Positions 1 to 11,400 of a stretch of DNA of 64,000 nucleotides are shown in pieces. Source of the stretch: Mercenaria mercenaria (lineage: Eukaryota; Mollusca; Bivalvia; Venerida; Veneridae); contig NC_069371.1 in the NCBI RefSeq assembly GCF_021730395.1, positions 11,385,001 to 11,449,000 of the forward strand. Reading direction: 5' to 3'. The notes under the pieces are model-generated. The model had not been told where the DNA came from. It saw nothing but the letters and a program-made list of their open reading frames with translations, and searched no databases. Position 1 is the stretch's first letter. Every line of letters starts with the position of its first letter. A program made the position numbers and the translations under genes.

Positions 1-659
1 GGTTCATTTTGGGGGACATCAGAGCTAAAAAGAGAACAAATTCAAATAACTCATTATCTTGATGTTTAATGTAACGATAACGCATTTTAAGCCAACACAG
101 CAAAATATGAAGAAATAAAAATACCTTCAAACAACTTAAGTTTTAATAAAACTCTTAAGGGATGTTTACAAAACATGGTCAGAAGCAGGGTCAGATGGTC
201 AAAGGTCTCTTTAAGTGAACGCCAAAGGCCCTTTTGGGCATCTTATCTTAAAATATTATTTCGTAATTATAAACTCTTATTTCATTCTACGTTAAAATAA
301 TGGGTTACTGTATTCCTAAAATAATATGTTGGATATCACTTCATTTCATTTTTTAAAGAGTAATATTTCGTATTTCGAAAAGTAGAAATATCATCTCATA
401 ATAACGAAATAATGTGACATCCAATATTTTTTATTTATTACAAAGTTTGTATTACTTATGATCTTACACATATTTTATCAGTATAATATAATTTATTAGA
501 CTTTGATTTGCCACAAATTTAAAGGTCAATTTCTGCAACTGTGATGGTGATTGTTAATAATATGTATTAATTTCGGAATATAATGATATTAAAATTTGAA
601 GAAAAGACATTCGGATGACTTGAGTATATTTAATTTGAACACGTGTTATTAAGAAATAA
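1..659. other. AT-rich sequence upstream of the first exon
   Basis: No coding region, RNA gene or recognisable repeat was seen. The sequence is AT-rich. An in-frame TAA lies directly before the ATG at 660, so the next gene's reading frame does not extend back into this stretch. It may hold the promoter and 5' UTR, but no specific element can be supported. Confidence 0.5.
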
Positions 660-1164
660 ATGGTTGATGTTGTTTTTCATTCAGAGAATTCTAGAATACA
701 TCGTCAGAGCTACGCAAGTAAGCCAGTTAACAAAAAAGTCAAAGCCGAGGCTGAAAACATGTTTATAGATTACAGTGCGGTTGCCATCGTCGGATCTGCC
801 GGAAGTGGAAAGACAAGCTTGTCGTTTGAGTTGCTGCCAAAATACGATCTCAGTAATGGAGAAGAAAACTTTCTTGTCTTAATGGATCCAGGTGAACTGA
901 AGTATGTAAACTTTTCTTTACGACCTGTGATAATTATCAAACCGTTGGCTGGGATGGACTTCGACAAAGTTGAAGCAAGCAAATGGTATCGGCAGTTTGG
1001 CAGATTGTTTAGCGCTGTACAGGAAAAGAAGGCTGCCGTTATTATTATGATGGAAACAGAGGTCTTCCGAATGTGGGAAGCACATATGCGGACTCATCCT
1101 TTGTTAGACCATGTTGTGTACATGGCGGGCAGTCGTGCGAAGGAGATGGAGAAACATAAACCAG
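660..1164 (+). CDS. P-loop NTPase, first coding exon (STAND-like)
   Basis: The exon starts at ATG 660, immediately after an in-frame TAA, and stays open to a splice donor (CCAG|GTAATC) at 1164/1165, giving 168 codons plus one base. Around residues 43-53 it carries a Walker A loop, GSAGSGKT, preceded by a hydrophobic strand (AVAIV), which is the nucleotide-binding signature of P-loop NTPases. A second hydrophobic strand (AAVIIMM) lies about 80 residues later where Walker B would sit, but it lacks the usual clear double acidic end. The layout resembles the small STAND-type NTPase modules that are abundant in molluscs and often fused to death, B-box or beta-propeller domains; that assignment is inference. 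Sensor and C-terminal parts are not in this exon. The frame is phase-compatible with a small exon at 3150 and with the NHL exon at 20793, so these may be one gene. Without splicing the frame would end at 1226. Confidence 0.7.
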
Positions 1165-2059
1165 GTAATCTTACAGATCTTTTTCACTTATGTACTTATT
1201 ATGTACGTTTTAGTTTAATATTTTAGTTTAATATCCTATTTTCAGTTTTATTTTAGGATGAATAATACGTGAAGTAATATAAAATAATAAGGCAATAAAA
1301 TCTGAAAAGTAGATCCCTCGGAAGCACCGAGAACAATGCAAACAGTGAAAATTGCAGACTCGGTTTGATTGAGTCTGTTCATGAATAGTAATGGGAAATG
1401 CAACACTGCCCACGCCCCCTAGCACCGGGGCCTCAATTGGGAATCGTTCCAGTCCAACAGCTTGCCCAGAAATATGCGTTTGTATCAATTACAAGGTAGA
1501 TTTTGGAATAAAAACAATACTGCAAATTTATACATATGTGCAAGACGTTGCGGTTTCGGACAAGTTATGTGGACGCTTATTTCGCACAAGGAAAAAGCGT
1601 ATTCTTACAAAAAAAAGTCCGAAGTCAGACGCTTTTATGCACGTGCCGGAAGAATATATTTTCTAATTCGATAGTATGTCTCATTCGGCATATATCGCAT
1701 GTTACCGTAGAGGGATCGATTCCAAATTTGATAGGATTGATTTCCTACTATAATTGAGAACTTTGATATTTGACATTCATGGGGACATGCATCAGATATT
1801 ATACAATTATTGACTCTTTAGCCATTAGATATGATGTGATAATCACCGGAAGAGGGTAATATTGACCGAGGCAACTATAATGGGTTCAGGTTTATGATTA
1901 AGTAACAAATATTTTTTGTGAAAACTCAGTAAAGTTTAAATGAAGACACTGAAAATTCCTGTGATCATTGTATATACAGTTTCTTATCGCTGAAATATAT
2001 TGTTGTTGCTTGTAACCTGAGCATTTTGGCCAGTTATCAGCCTGTACCGTTCATATTGT
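1165..2059. other. Probable intron, no gene seen
   Basis: No coding signal with support was found. A 24-bp segment at 1311-1334 recurs with one mismatch at 38605-38628 and contains a small hairpin (CTCGG, loop, CCGAG), so part of this stretch is probably interspersed repeat. Confidence 0.4.
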
Positions 2060-2635
2060 GGTAGCAGGGTACACTTAAATTCGAAAATTTTGGGCACTGT
2101 AATGTAGCGAGTCGCAATATTACACTTCCCTAATGAGCAAATTCAGGATGGCCATTTTATAAATTGCGTGCATGTTTTGTGCTTTTATTAATGGCAAGAT
2201 CAGGACTCTCGTACAAGAACACAGAAAGTTATCAAAACGAAAGTTTTACATATTCCATTAAAATAACATGCAGAAATCATCAATATTGCTCTTTTTGAAT
2301 AGCCTGTAATGATCCCGATGCAGGAACAACGCCCAATTTTATTTCTCAATTTAATAGTCCCTACTGAACTGCAGAATATCAGAGTATCAATCAACAAGCA
2401 CTGAACCCTTCCGTGATTTGAATTTCCCGCGCCAATGTGACTCACCGATACATACAAAGCTAGCAGCAGTTAATTTTACAAATTACATCAGAATTTTACA
2501 TGTATCGGCTGTTTAAATTTTCTAAAGAATTAACAATCATTATCTCTCACCTTAATTTACAGACATCCAAAATCACGAAATTCTAATTATAACAAATGTT
2601 GACGGGGACCAAAACTCGAAGTGTACCCTGGTACC
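2060..2635. mobile_element. MITE-like element with terminal inverted repeats
   Basis: The left end GGTAGCAGGGTACACTT and the inverse of the right end (GGTACCAGGGTACACTT) match at 16 of 17 positions, defining a roughly 576-bp element. It has no coding capacity, as expected for a non-autonomous DNA transposon. No target duplication was clear. It lies in the presumed first intron of the NTPase gene. Confidence 0.6.
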
Positions 2636-3149
2636 TAGAGCTACATGTTAGCCCAATTTCCATATTATTTTCAGAAAGTTATGTTTAATGGAGAAAACCC
2701 AATAACCGTTAAACATGAAAAATATTTTGAAAGATGATGAATGGTTTTGACCAATAGAGAGGTTATTTGTAGAACATATAATAATGTGTATTGTATGCAG
2801 AGACGCAGTATGATTTCGATGAAACGAAACAGACTTTTGTTACAGCTTTGTCGGCTTAATCCACTTGTAGCTGAATAATTACTGTAACAGACAAATCAGA
2901 TACTTGTTGCAATGTAATACAGGTCATTGAACACATATATCGTACATGTATGTTAATTGAATTGAATTGAATTGTAATGTTTCAAAATATTAGTTGAACA
3001 CTTCTCGCACTTGATTTATTTTCAATGTTTTATTAAGCTTATAGATACAATAAATCATATAATGCTTAAGAAAATAAATAATGTCTTCCATGTCAAGAAT
3101 AAATGCAATTCTAAGAGTTAAATGTTGAATACATATGTTTGTTTTTCAG
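2636..3149. other. Unannotated intronic sequence
   Basis: AT-rich, with a short (GAATT)n run near 2954-2970. It ends in a good polypyrimidine tract and acceptor (TTTGTTTTTCAG) at 3149. Nothing else was seen. Confidence 0.4.
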
Positions 3150-3186
3150 ACAACGTTCAAAATGGATTACAAACGGAGAAAACAAG
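3150..3186 (+). CDS. Candidate 37-bp internal exon
   Basis: A strong acceptor (GTTTTTCAG) precedes 37 bases that stay open in the phase left by the 660-1164 exon and encode DNVQNGLQTEKT. The donor following it (AAG|GTTTAG) is weak. The exon ends two bases into a codon, which is exactly the phase the NHL exon at 20793 needs. Phase agreement at both junctions is suggestive but could arise by chance, and no domain is recognisable in so short a peptide. Confidence 0.3.
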
Positions 3187-4276
3187 GTTTAGTAACTTAT
3201 TTTGTTATTAAAACTAAGAGATGACATATAAAATTAAATAGTTTGTCTTAATCAGATTGTCTGTCAGTTTTCTGACCTTTAATCTATATTCTGCTCATAG
3301 CAATGTACATATCATAATAATCTAAACAATGAAAATACCAAAGCTATAATGGACATATTTACCAAGTGAAATGTAACAATTATTTCAACAGTTTTCGGTG
3401 TAATACAAGGCTATGTACTAGTGCTCATTTTATGGTAAATTTGAGTATATATAGTTTCATTTTAATTTTATTCCCCGAAGACAAACTTTAAGGGGTAAAT
3501 TGCCATCCGACGTTCTGTGGATTGGTTGGTCAGTTGTAAGGATTTTGCGGTGCGAGCAACTCCTGCGCTTGAGGAGAGATTAAAATGAAACTTCATACAC
3601 ATAATAATAATTAAGAGTGGTTGTGCCTGTGATTTTTAACGGTTGGTCTAAAACTACAGATATATTTGTTCTCTTTGATATAAAAACAACAACAAACTGT
3701 TAACTCTGTTATTGTTCTATACGGGAGTTTGTTGAATGAATTCTTTCTGCATCCTTAAATAGATTAAAATGAAACTTCACACACAAAAATACTGTGAAGA
3801 GTTGATACGTGCGACATAATACTTTATTGGGTCAAAATACTGAAGAGGTATACCTCATTTGGCTTAAGCAAGATATGTACATAATCGGTACTTGGAAGTT
3901 TGTACCTCGAACTACTCCCACAAAGGAATTCAGATGGAACTACATAGTACACATGTGTAAATTTGCGTGACAATTATTTGTCTTTGCTGGACGCTAGTCG
4001 GGACTATATACCCTCATGTATTCTAAAATTGTGGAAACAAATGTTTTCACAATTTTGTAGGGATTCCAATGAAACTCCATACACATAAAGATTTACTGTA
4101 AAATATAACGGAGACAGTTTGTGTACCTTCCAACATCAGAAAATTGCCTTGCTGTCAAAAATATAATGCGTTAAAATAATGAACGAAATTCTCGTATAAT
4201 TCGCAAAACTTCAGGACATTGCGTATATAGCAAACCATGCAAATATAGAATGCAGCCAGTTAAGCATAGCATTCCG
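3187..4276. repeat. Degenerate interspersed repeat remnants
   Basis: Variants of the phrase ATTAAAATGAAACTTCA recur near 3583, 3764 and 4064 with similar flanks, so the stretch is decayed repeat built of related units of about 180-300 bp. No coding capacity was seen. Confidence 0.4.
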
Positions 4277-4595
4277 AGCAGAGATGGCCTAACGGATAAG
4301 GCCCCTGGCCCGCGATCGGGAGGTCGAATGTTTGATCTCTGTCATGGGCTAGGCTTGTTACTGAGAGAGACCGGTTGGTGAGCCGTCAGCAGGTTCAATA
4401 ATGGTTACCGATTGTCTGCCTGCATGATAACTGGCATTAAAAATAGGAATCAAAAGTAATACTGGTGTCTCATAAGACAATATGGCTGACCTTTACAGTA
4501 GGAATTATACTATGATTAAGAAGGACACATTCTACTTCTATACTTCGTAAATTGTACATATTCATAGCTCCCGCGTACTTCAATAAACTTGACAC
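4277..4595 (+). mobile_element. tRNA-headed SINE
   Basis: The head has an A-box-like segment (TGGCCTAACGGATAAGG) and, about 35 bp later, a B-box-like GGTCGAATGTTTGATC. An unrelated body follows. This is the architecture of a tRNA-derived SINE transcribed by RNA polymerase III. The 3' limit is approximate. Confidence 0.6.
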
Positions 4596-4839
4596 TTTCT
4601 AATATATCTTGTAATCCTAAGGTAAATTGACGAAATGATAAACAGTAACAAAAATTAATAACTTACAAATTGTTGTACCTGAATAACAGAGATAATTTAT
4701 TATTGGAATTTTATTAATGATGTAACATTGAATCTTTCGTATTGTTTTAGTATTTCAATGCTGTTTTGCGTCTCCCAAAGAAAAAGCTTGGAAGACTGAG
4801 GGAGGGGGAGAGCACTTAAGAGTTGCCTTCGTCCGTCCT

Positions 4840-6450
4840 TATGAATTTGTGTCATGCATATCTCTAAAAGTATTTGACCTAGGGTCATCAAACACTGTAC
4901 TATCATTCAACTTTAGATGTTGTACACCTAGTGTTTAAACTGGGATTTTACAGTCAGAACAGAGTAATTGCCCGTGACATAGTCAAAAATATGTATAAAA
5001 AGAGCTGTCGGAGGACAGCAAGGGGCATAGTTTTGTTAAAATGGGAAACAGGGTTATGGAACCTGCACAGTGTTTATCATCTCATGACAGTGGACAAGTG
5101 TGTGAAGTTTCAGTCCATTCCCATTAGTGGGTACTGAGATATCAGCTTACATATAAGAAGTTAAGCAAAAATGCTAAGTGGAAAAAAGAGCATAATTTTG
5201 TAAATATGCAAAGTTAAATTTTTGAACCTTTGCTCTGCATGTCATATCATGACAGTGAACAAGTGCGTGAAGTTTCAATCCTTTCCCACAAGTAGATACT
5301 GAGATACCAGTTTACATATAAAAAACTTAACCAAACACTGCTAAGTCGAAAAAGGGGTATAATTTTGAAAAAAAAAAATGCAAAGTAGAGTTATGGGACT
5401 TACACAGTGCATGTCAGATCATGACAGTTGACAAGTGTGTGTAGTTTCAATCCATTCCCATTAGTGGATATTGAGATGCAAGCTTACATACAAAAACTTA
5501 ACCAAAACTGCTAGGTGAAAAAATGGCATAATTTTGAAAAAAAGCAAAGTAGAGTTATTGGACCTGCTTAGTCATGTCAGATGAAGACAGTGAACAAATG
5601 TATGAAGTTTCAATCCATTCCCATTAGTAGGTACCAGCTTACATACAAAACCTTAACCAAATATTTCTAAGTCGAGAAGAGGTTACTGAGATACCAGCTT
5701 ACATACAAAAACTTAACCAATCGGGACGCGGACGCCTGCGCACGGGCGACTCCAATAGCTCTACAATTCTTTGAATAGTCGAGCTAAAAATGGATAAAAA
5801 TGGCCTTAAAGGTTTTGTCGCATGTATCTCCAGACGTTATTGACCTATGATTTTGAAATATTATAGAAATATCATTCATCACCTAGGGTTTTGTTTAAGA
5901 ATTACTTAGCCAACCGTTGAAGACTTATGACCATTGACTTAGTCTGAAATATCCATAAAAATTTGTGTTGTTAAAACTTACTTGACCTAATAGGTAACAT
6001 AAACATAATAGGAATTTTATTCAGCACGTGAAGTTGTGTTTGTTTCGGATTTCTGTCAAAGAAGTCGTTAAGTTAATGGCCCTTGATTTAGTAAACATAT
6101 ACATAAAAGGCATACAAGTTTGTATCGCATATATCTCAAGTAGGTTTTGCTTTAGAATCGTCAAATATTAGAGGATTTTATGTAGCATATGAAGTTTTGC
6201 ACCTGTTTTTCTGTTTAGGAATTAACTCAAAAAGGGAAAAAATATGGTCCTTGACTAAGTGAAATATACAATTAAAGTGCTTAAATGTTTCTATTACATA
6301 TGTTTTTAAAAAATCTTTGACTTAGAATCATGAAACCATGTCAGAATATAAATCAGCATATGTTTATACATCTGAGTTTCGTTTTGGAATATACTTTGCA
6401 AAACCAGAGTTATGGCCATTTGACCTAAAGTCGTAAAACAAACAGAAGAT
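4840..6450. repeat. Array of diverged ~155-bp units, split by another element
   Basis: About five diverged units recur (near 4855, 5818, 5985, 6125 and 6280). Each has a 'CATATATCT', then 'TTGACCTA', then 'GAAGTTNTGCACCT', then 'GGCCCTTGACTTAGT', then 'AAATATACATAAAA' progression. The first unit is separated from the rest by the insertion at 5001-5785. The structure resembles the tandem-core interspersed repeats of bivalves; family membership was not verified. Confidence 0.5.
5001..5785. mobile_element. Interspersed element with ~165-bp internal tandem units
   Basis: It begins with a hairpin-forming GAGCTGTCGGAGGACAGC and ends GAATAGTCGAGCT, with TAAAA-like sequence on both sides. The interior is four to five units of about 165 bp, each carrying 'GGGCATAATTTTG', 'GTGTGTGAAGTTTCAATCCA' and 'CAGCTTACATACAAAAACTT'. 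The same end sequence closes the repeat at 37490-38045. Tandem-core elements with hairpin ends recall Helitron-associated repeats, but no Helitron protein is present here. Confidence 0.5.
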
Positions 6451-6508
6451 GATTGTTATATAGCAAGTTATGCACACAGTGTCTTTGTCTAAGTGAAGAA
6501 TATATAGA

Positions 6509-6844
6509 GGATATTACATGAGTGTCTTTTTATATTGAATTTATTAAACGAGTTGAATAAAATAATAAAATGTGAGGCTCTGCCGAGCATTTTATCAATT
6601 TTATTCAACGAGTTTAATAAATTCAATATGGAAAGTCACAAATGTAATATTCTTTTAATCGCATGTTAGCCTTTCCTGTCGAAACATAAAAAATTCTAAT
6701 TTGTTTTACTATATAAACAAGGCAATTTGACCGACGTTTCCAACACTATAAATGACGTCGACGTCAAAGCTTTATTACACTAGTGTATTATCATTTTTAT
6801 TCAATGGCTTTATTACACTCCCGCGACGTCAAACATGTGATAAA
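6509..6844. mobile_element. MITE, copy 1
   Basis: This element of about 336 bp is closely similar along its length to 19339-19678. It opens with GGATATTACATG and contains an internal inverted repeat (TTATTAAACGAGTTGAATAA against TTATTCAACGAGTTTAATAA) around a GAGGCTCTGCCGAGC core. The right terminus of this copy is degraded compared with copy 2. Confidence 0.65.
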
Positions 6845-7198
6845 CACAAGTGCATAAAAGTTTCCGTTGCATACATCTAAAAAGTTTTTTCACCTGTGTA
6901 CAGTGACAGGAAATGGGGGATCCAGTATCCTATGGACACACATCTTGTGTCTTCTTAATTTTATTTCTACATAATTATGTAAAGATACATTTAATCTTGA
7001 ATTTTATCCTTATCCCTCGCTGTATAAGGTACGGATAGAATTTTCGTGTCGACTGTCTTTTCGTCTTGTTCAACAAATACATGTATTAATTCATTCTGAA
7101 CATTAGGTAATGGATATGTAAACAACTACATCGTCAACTGATTTGTTATTAATTATGATTAACTTGCGAGGTAAATAATTCCTGTGCCTAGCTCAATA
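6845..7198. other. Unannotated sequence
   Basis: No gene or clear repeat was seen between the MITE and the 3' end of LINE-A. Confidence 0.4.
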
Positions 7199-8042
7199 AG
7201 GACAGACAGACAGACAAATTCTTTATTTCATCTCAGGTACATATGTACAACATGAGGAAATACAAATATTCTGCAAAGAACAGTTATGCTTCCAATAGTG
7301 AAAATATTATAGCCAACAATGTACATTAAAGGTAGAAGCAAGATAACAGCATTTTTTTTTGGTCATCTATGGGGTAACTCAAGTATGTTCAAACGATTTG
7401 CAATTGATGTCAAGATAATTTAGATATGTGCATTTCAACTTATGGTATAATTTATATAAATAACGGGAATTCGGCAATGAGACATGCAGAGAAAAGATCA
7501 CGTCTCCCTCGATCAAACATGGTTCTGGATCCAACGAGCTGTGACCCACTGCCTCACACACGTGATTTAGTGATGACTAAGCGCTAGTAGGTTATTCCAA
7601 AAACCGGTTACTATAATTAATGCATATATTTATAGGACACTATTTTTTTCGGCTATTCGACACGCGCATATAATTATAAGATAGGATTTTGTAAATTTGA
7701 TATGTCTTTTGCATTTTAATCACATTTGTGAAACAAATCTATTTTAACTAATTAAAAGAGTAGAATTTTATTCCAGATAATTTATAAAGGAAAAGTAGTT
7801 CCATTTGCGGATATATTTAGTGTATTTAATGTAATTAGGCTCTGCACGTTTTGACCCAGTAATTCAAGTGTGCTTTACTTTTTTTTTAAAGTAAAAGTTG
7901 TAATATTTCTTGGAATAACCTGCTTAATAATCAAAAAAGTGCATATATAATATACATGGATTAGTTGCTGCATAAAACATGTAAGTTGCAATAAATTATA
8001 GTACATAATGAACGCTGTTGAGAGATTTTCTATGTAAGCTAA
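7199..8042 (-). other. LINE-A 3' UTR
   Basis: Non-coding sequence between the ORF2 stop and the GATGAAATAAAGAATTTG / GTCT-repeat tail (7199-7235 on the plus strand). Short tandem tails of this sort mark the 3' end of many LINEs. Confidence 0.55.
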
Positions 8043-8337
8043 TCAAAACTTACTTAAGATTATTCTTATGAAATTGCATATTCTAATTAAACTATTCTCG
8101 TTCGAGCTAGACATGAGCCGAGCAAAACAGTGCTCATTATCAACAATGTTTGCATCCTGAAGAAATGATTGTCGTTCATGGTTAAAATATGTACATTTAA
8201 GCAAATAATGCTGTTCCGAGCCTATAAGGCCGGAGTCACAGAGCCTGCAAATATTATCAAGGAAGGCTGTCCCACCCCAGCGGGCTGTTTCAATTGGAAG
8301 GCGGTGGTTACATGTTCTATACTTAAACATTCTAAAT
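8043..8337 (-). pseudogene. LINE-A ORF2, C-terminal fragment
   Basis: The peptide contains ICRLCDSGLIGSEQHYLLKC, a CxxC...HxxxxC arrangement typical of the C-terminus downstream of the reverse transcriptase in many LINE ORF2 proteins, and ends at a stop at 8043. It is joined directly, in a different frame, to the endonuclease start. Roughly 3 kb of normal ORF2 (rest of the endonuclease and all reverse transcriptase motifs) is missing, so the copy is dead. Confidence 0.7.
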
Positions 8338-8490
8338 CAGTATCGTCAAGGTGCGTTTCTACAACGCCTACAAAGTCATATTCATTTATGAAATCTATAA
8401 ATTCTGGGTAGTCTAGTCTTTTCTTTAAGCCGTTCACATTTAATGAACACAATTTTAAGTTCAAATTTGAGTTTCGAGAGGAAGAATTCC
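8338..8490 (-). pseudogene. LINE-A ORF2, endonuclease N-terminal fragment
   Basis: The reading LKLCSLNVNGLKKRL followed by EYDFVGVVETHLDD matches the start of the apurinic-endonuclease-like domain: the N of SLNVNGL and the E of ETH are the usual metal-binding and catalytic positions. The domain is cut off after about 50 residues at the deletion junction near 8337. Confidence 0.7.
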
Positions 8491-8500
8491 CCCTTGGAAC

Positions 8501-9079
8501 CTATTTATTTGAGTCATTGTTCGAGCTTGAATTCTTATTGTTGTTTGCACTATTACTTGGGTTTGTCCATGGTCTTGAGAAAGCGTCGTCTGGTAATTTG
8601 CCGCTGGAACCCTTACGAACCGGAGCTACATGTCGGCGATTACGATGAGGAGATTTAGGTCTCCCCCTGCGTGGCGACATAGATTCAGTCCGTCGGCGAG
8701 TATCTCCATTACGAACAGTTGAGTTAGAAACACTCCGCTCCCGTAAATTTACAGGTGACTGGGCATTACTAGTCACGTGTTTTTGCTGCACATTGTCACG
8801 ATTGCGAATTTGATTGGTCGAGCTCTTACTACTAACTTGCGCGTACGACGCTGTGGCATTGTTCATTGAAGCGGTTGGCTGATCCGACGTATCATTCCGC
8901 GTGTAGCCTTGGCTAGTAGTCACGTGGTTGCTAAATGTATGGGATGGCTGATCACGGACTACTTTATTATTTACTTGATCAGCTGTTTTAAATGTGGGGT
9001 TCAAAACTGCGTCCCATTCAGAAAATCTGTCCACAATTACTTCACCATCACACACAATTTTTGCAGGATAAGCGAGTAC
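8501..9079 (-). CDS. LINE-A ORF1, C-terminal part
   Basis: From the foldback insertion at 9079 the frame reads AYPAKIVCDGEVIVDRF and then SEWDAVL. This is the closing part of the L1 ORF1 RNA-binding C-terminal domain, where 'YPAKL..DG' is characteristic. A long Ser/Asn/Arg-rich tail follows with several SPRRGRP-like basic clusters, ending at a stop at 8501. The basic tail probably binds RNA. Joined to 17281-17704 across the insertion, the reading frame is continuous. Confidence 0.65.
   Translation of the reverse strand, partial: VLAYPAKIVCDGEVIVDRFSEWDAVLNPTFKTADQVNNKVVRDQPSHTFSNHVTTSQGYTRNDTSDQPTASMNNATASYAQVSSKSSTNQIRNRDNVQQKHVTSNAQSPVNLRERSVSNSTVRNGDTRRRTESMSPRRGRPKSPHRNRRHVAPVRKGSSGKLPDDAFSRPWTNPSNSANNNKNSSSNNDSNK
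9074..9079. repeat. 6-bp target duplication (left) of foldback element 2
   Basis: GAGTAC here matches GAGTAC at 17275-17280 exactly, directly abutting the two element ends. Confidence 0.8.
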
Positions 9080-9306
9080 TATGGTGGCTGATTTCTGCCA
9101 TCTCGTTCTGGCGTGTTGGCGCGTTTGCAGAGCGCCAAGACGCCAACACGCCAGGACGACAATTATACGCGCCAAGACGACAAAATCCATATTTGTCGTT
9201 TTGGCGCGTTCATTTGTCGTCTTGGCGTGTTGGCGCGTTGGTGTTTGCAGGGCGCCAAAACGCCAACACGCCAGGACGACAATTATACGCGCCAAGACGA
9301 CAAAAT

Positions 9307-10995
9307 TGTTATTATTATACAATATCCATGATACATGCACTCACCTGACTATGTTGTTATTATTATACAATATCCATGATACATGCACTCACCTGACTAT
9401 GTTGTTATTATAATTTATTATACAATATCCATGATACATGCACTCACCTGACTATGTTATTATTATTATACAATATCCATGATACATGCACTCAACTGAC
9501 TATATTGTTATTTTAATACAATATCCATGATACATGCACTCACCTGACTATGCTGTTATTTTTATACAATATCCATTATACATGCACTCACTTGACTATG
9601 TTATTATTATTATACAATATCCATGATACATGTACTCACCTGACTATGCTGTTATTTTTATACAATATCCATGATACATGCACTTACTTGACTATGTTAT
9701 TATTATTATACAATATCCATGATACATGCACTCACCTGACTATGTTGTTATTCTTATATAATATCCATGATACATGCACTCACCTGATTATGTTGTTATC
9801 ATTATACAATATCCATGATACATGCACTTACCTGACTATATTGTTATTTTTATACAATTTGCTTGATACATGCACTCACCTTACAATGCTGTTATTGTTA
9901 AAAAATCTACTTGTTGCAAAAAACTATCTGACTATGTTGTTATTATTATTCAGTCTGCTTGATAATGTACTCATCTGACTATGTTGTTATTATAACACAA
10001 TTTGCTTGATACATGCACTCACCTGACTATGCTGTTATTATTGTACAATTTGCTTGATACAAGAAACCATCCGACTATGTTGTTAGTATTATGCAATTTG
10101 CTTGTTACATATAATTATCTGACAATGCTGTTATTATTACACAATTTGCTTGATACATATACTCATCTGACAATGTTGTTATTAAATTACACAATTTGCT
10201 TGATACATATACTCATCTGACTATGTTGTTATCATTATACAATTTGCTTGAAAAAGGACCTATTTGACTATGTTGTTATTATTATACAAGCTGCTTGATA
10301 CATGTACTCACCTGACTATGATGTTATTATTATACAATTTGCTTGACAAAAGAACCCATCTGATTATGTTGTTTTTATTATACAATCTGCTTGATACATG
10401 TACTCACCTGACTATGCTTTATTATTGTACAATATGCATGATTCAAGAACTCATCTGACTATGATGTTATTATAATACAGTTTGCTTGATACACAAACCT
10501 ATCTGACTATGTTATTATTATTTTACAATCTGCTTGATACATGTACTAATCTGACTTTGCTGTTATTATTATACTATATGCATGATACAAGAACCCATCT
10601 GACTATGTTGTTATAATTATACAATCTGCTTGATACATGTACTCATCTGACTATGTTATTATTATTATACATTTTGCTTGATACATGCACTCACCTGACT
10701 ATGATGTTATTATTATACAATTTGATTGATACAAGAACCCATCTGACTATGCTGGTACTATTATACAATTTGCTTGATTCATATACTCACCTGACTACGT
10801 TATTATTACTATACTATTTGCTTGATACATATACTCACCTGACTATGTTGTCATCATTATAGAATTTGCTTGATATATGTACTCACCTGACTATGTTGTC
10901 ATCATTATAGAATTTGCTCGATACATGTACTCATCTGACTATGTTGTTATCATTATACTATTTGCTTGATATATGTACTCATTTGACTACGAATA
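9307..10995 (+). repeat. 48-bp tandem array forming the 5' end of LINE-B
   Basis: About 35 units with consensus built on ACAATATCCATGATACATG plus CACTCACCTGACTATG and TTGTTATTATTAT. Units near 9307-9850 are nearly identical and carry ATATCCATG. From about 9850 onward units carry ATTTGCTTG and are more diverged, with small length changes. Because 48 is a multiple of three, translation gives a false 16-residue repeat. Position inside the target duplication shows that the array belongs to the LINE, possibly as promoter monomers comparable to those of mouse L1. Confidence 0.85.
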
Positions 10996-11009
10996 TATTT
11001 AAAGTCATT

Positions 11010-11400
11010 TATCTTTATTCACCATACTATTTGTTTTATACATGAATCAGTCGGCCAAATTGTTAATGAATTAGTCTGTTTTATTGATTTATTATTTGAG
11101 GCACTACATACATTAACTATCAATTTATTTATCAAATTTATTTACCTTTCTGCCACCATACAATTTGTTTGATACCTAAACTTATTTGAATTTGTTGTTA
11201 ATGAAACGATCTATTTAATTGGCTTAACATATTGTGTACTTCATACATGAAAAATCAAATTGTATATATTTCATTACCGAATTCATTTATTTTAAATACA
11301 TGAGCTAATTTGACCTTTGTACAATTTGTTCATACACAAACTCATTTGGACCTATTGTTAATGAAAATGTCTGTTGATCTGTCTGTTCTATTTATCGTTT
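11010..11400 (+). repeat. Three diverged ~145-bp units in the LINE-B leader
   Basis: Related starts (ACCATACTATTTGTTTTATA at 11022, ACCATACAATTTGTTTGATA at 11156, TGTACAATTTGTTCATACAC at 11317) are each followed by a TTGTTAATGAA phrase. They look like older, longer derivatives of the same monomer. Confidence 0.5.

Noticed and set aside
2200-2457. 85-residue minus-strand frame inside the 2060-2635 MITE
   Set aside because: No motif, and it lies within a non-autonomous element.
9550-10862. Long plus-strand reading frames with a 16-residue repeat (LLLLYNIHDTCTHLT-like)
   Set aside because: The 48-bp unit is a multiple of three, so any frame without a stop repeats automatically. The array lies in the LINE-B 5' end and has no start context or protein motif.
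9307-10995. CRISPR-like array
   Set aside because: Units are contiguous with no unique spacers, the context is eukaryotic, and there are no cas genes.
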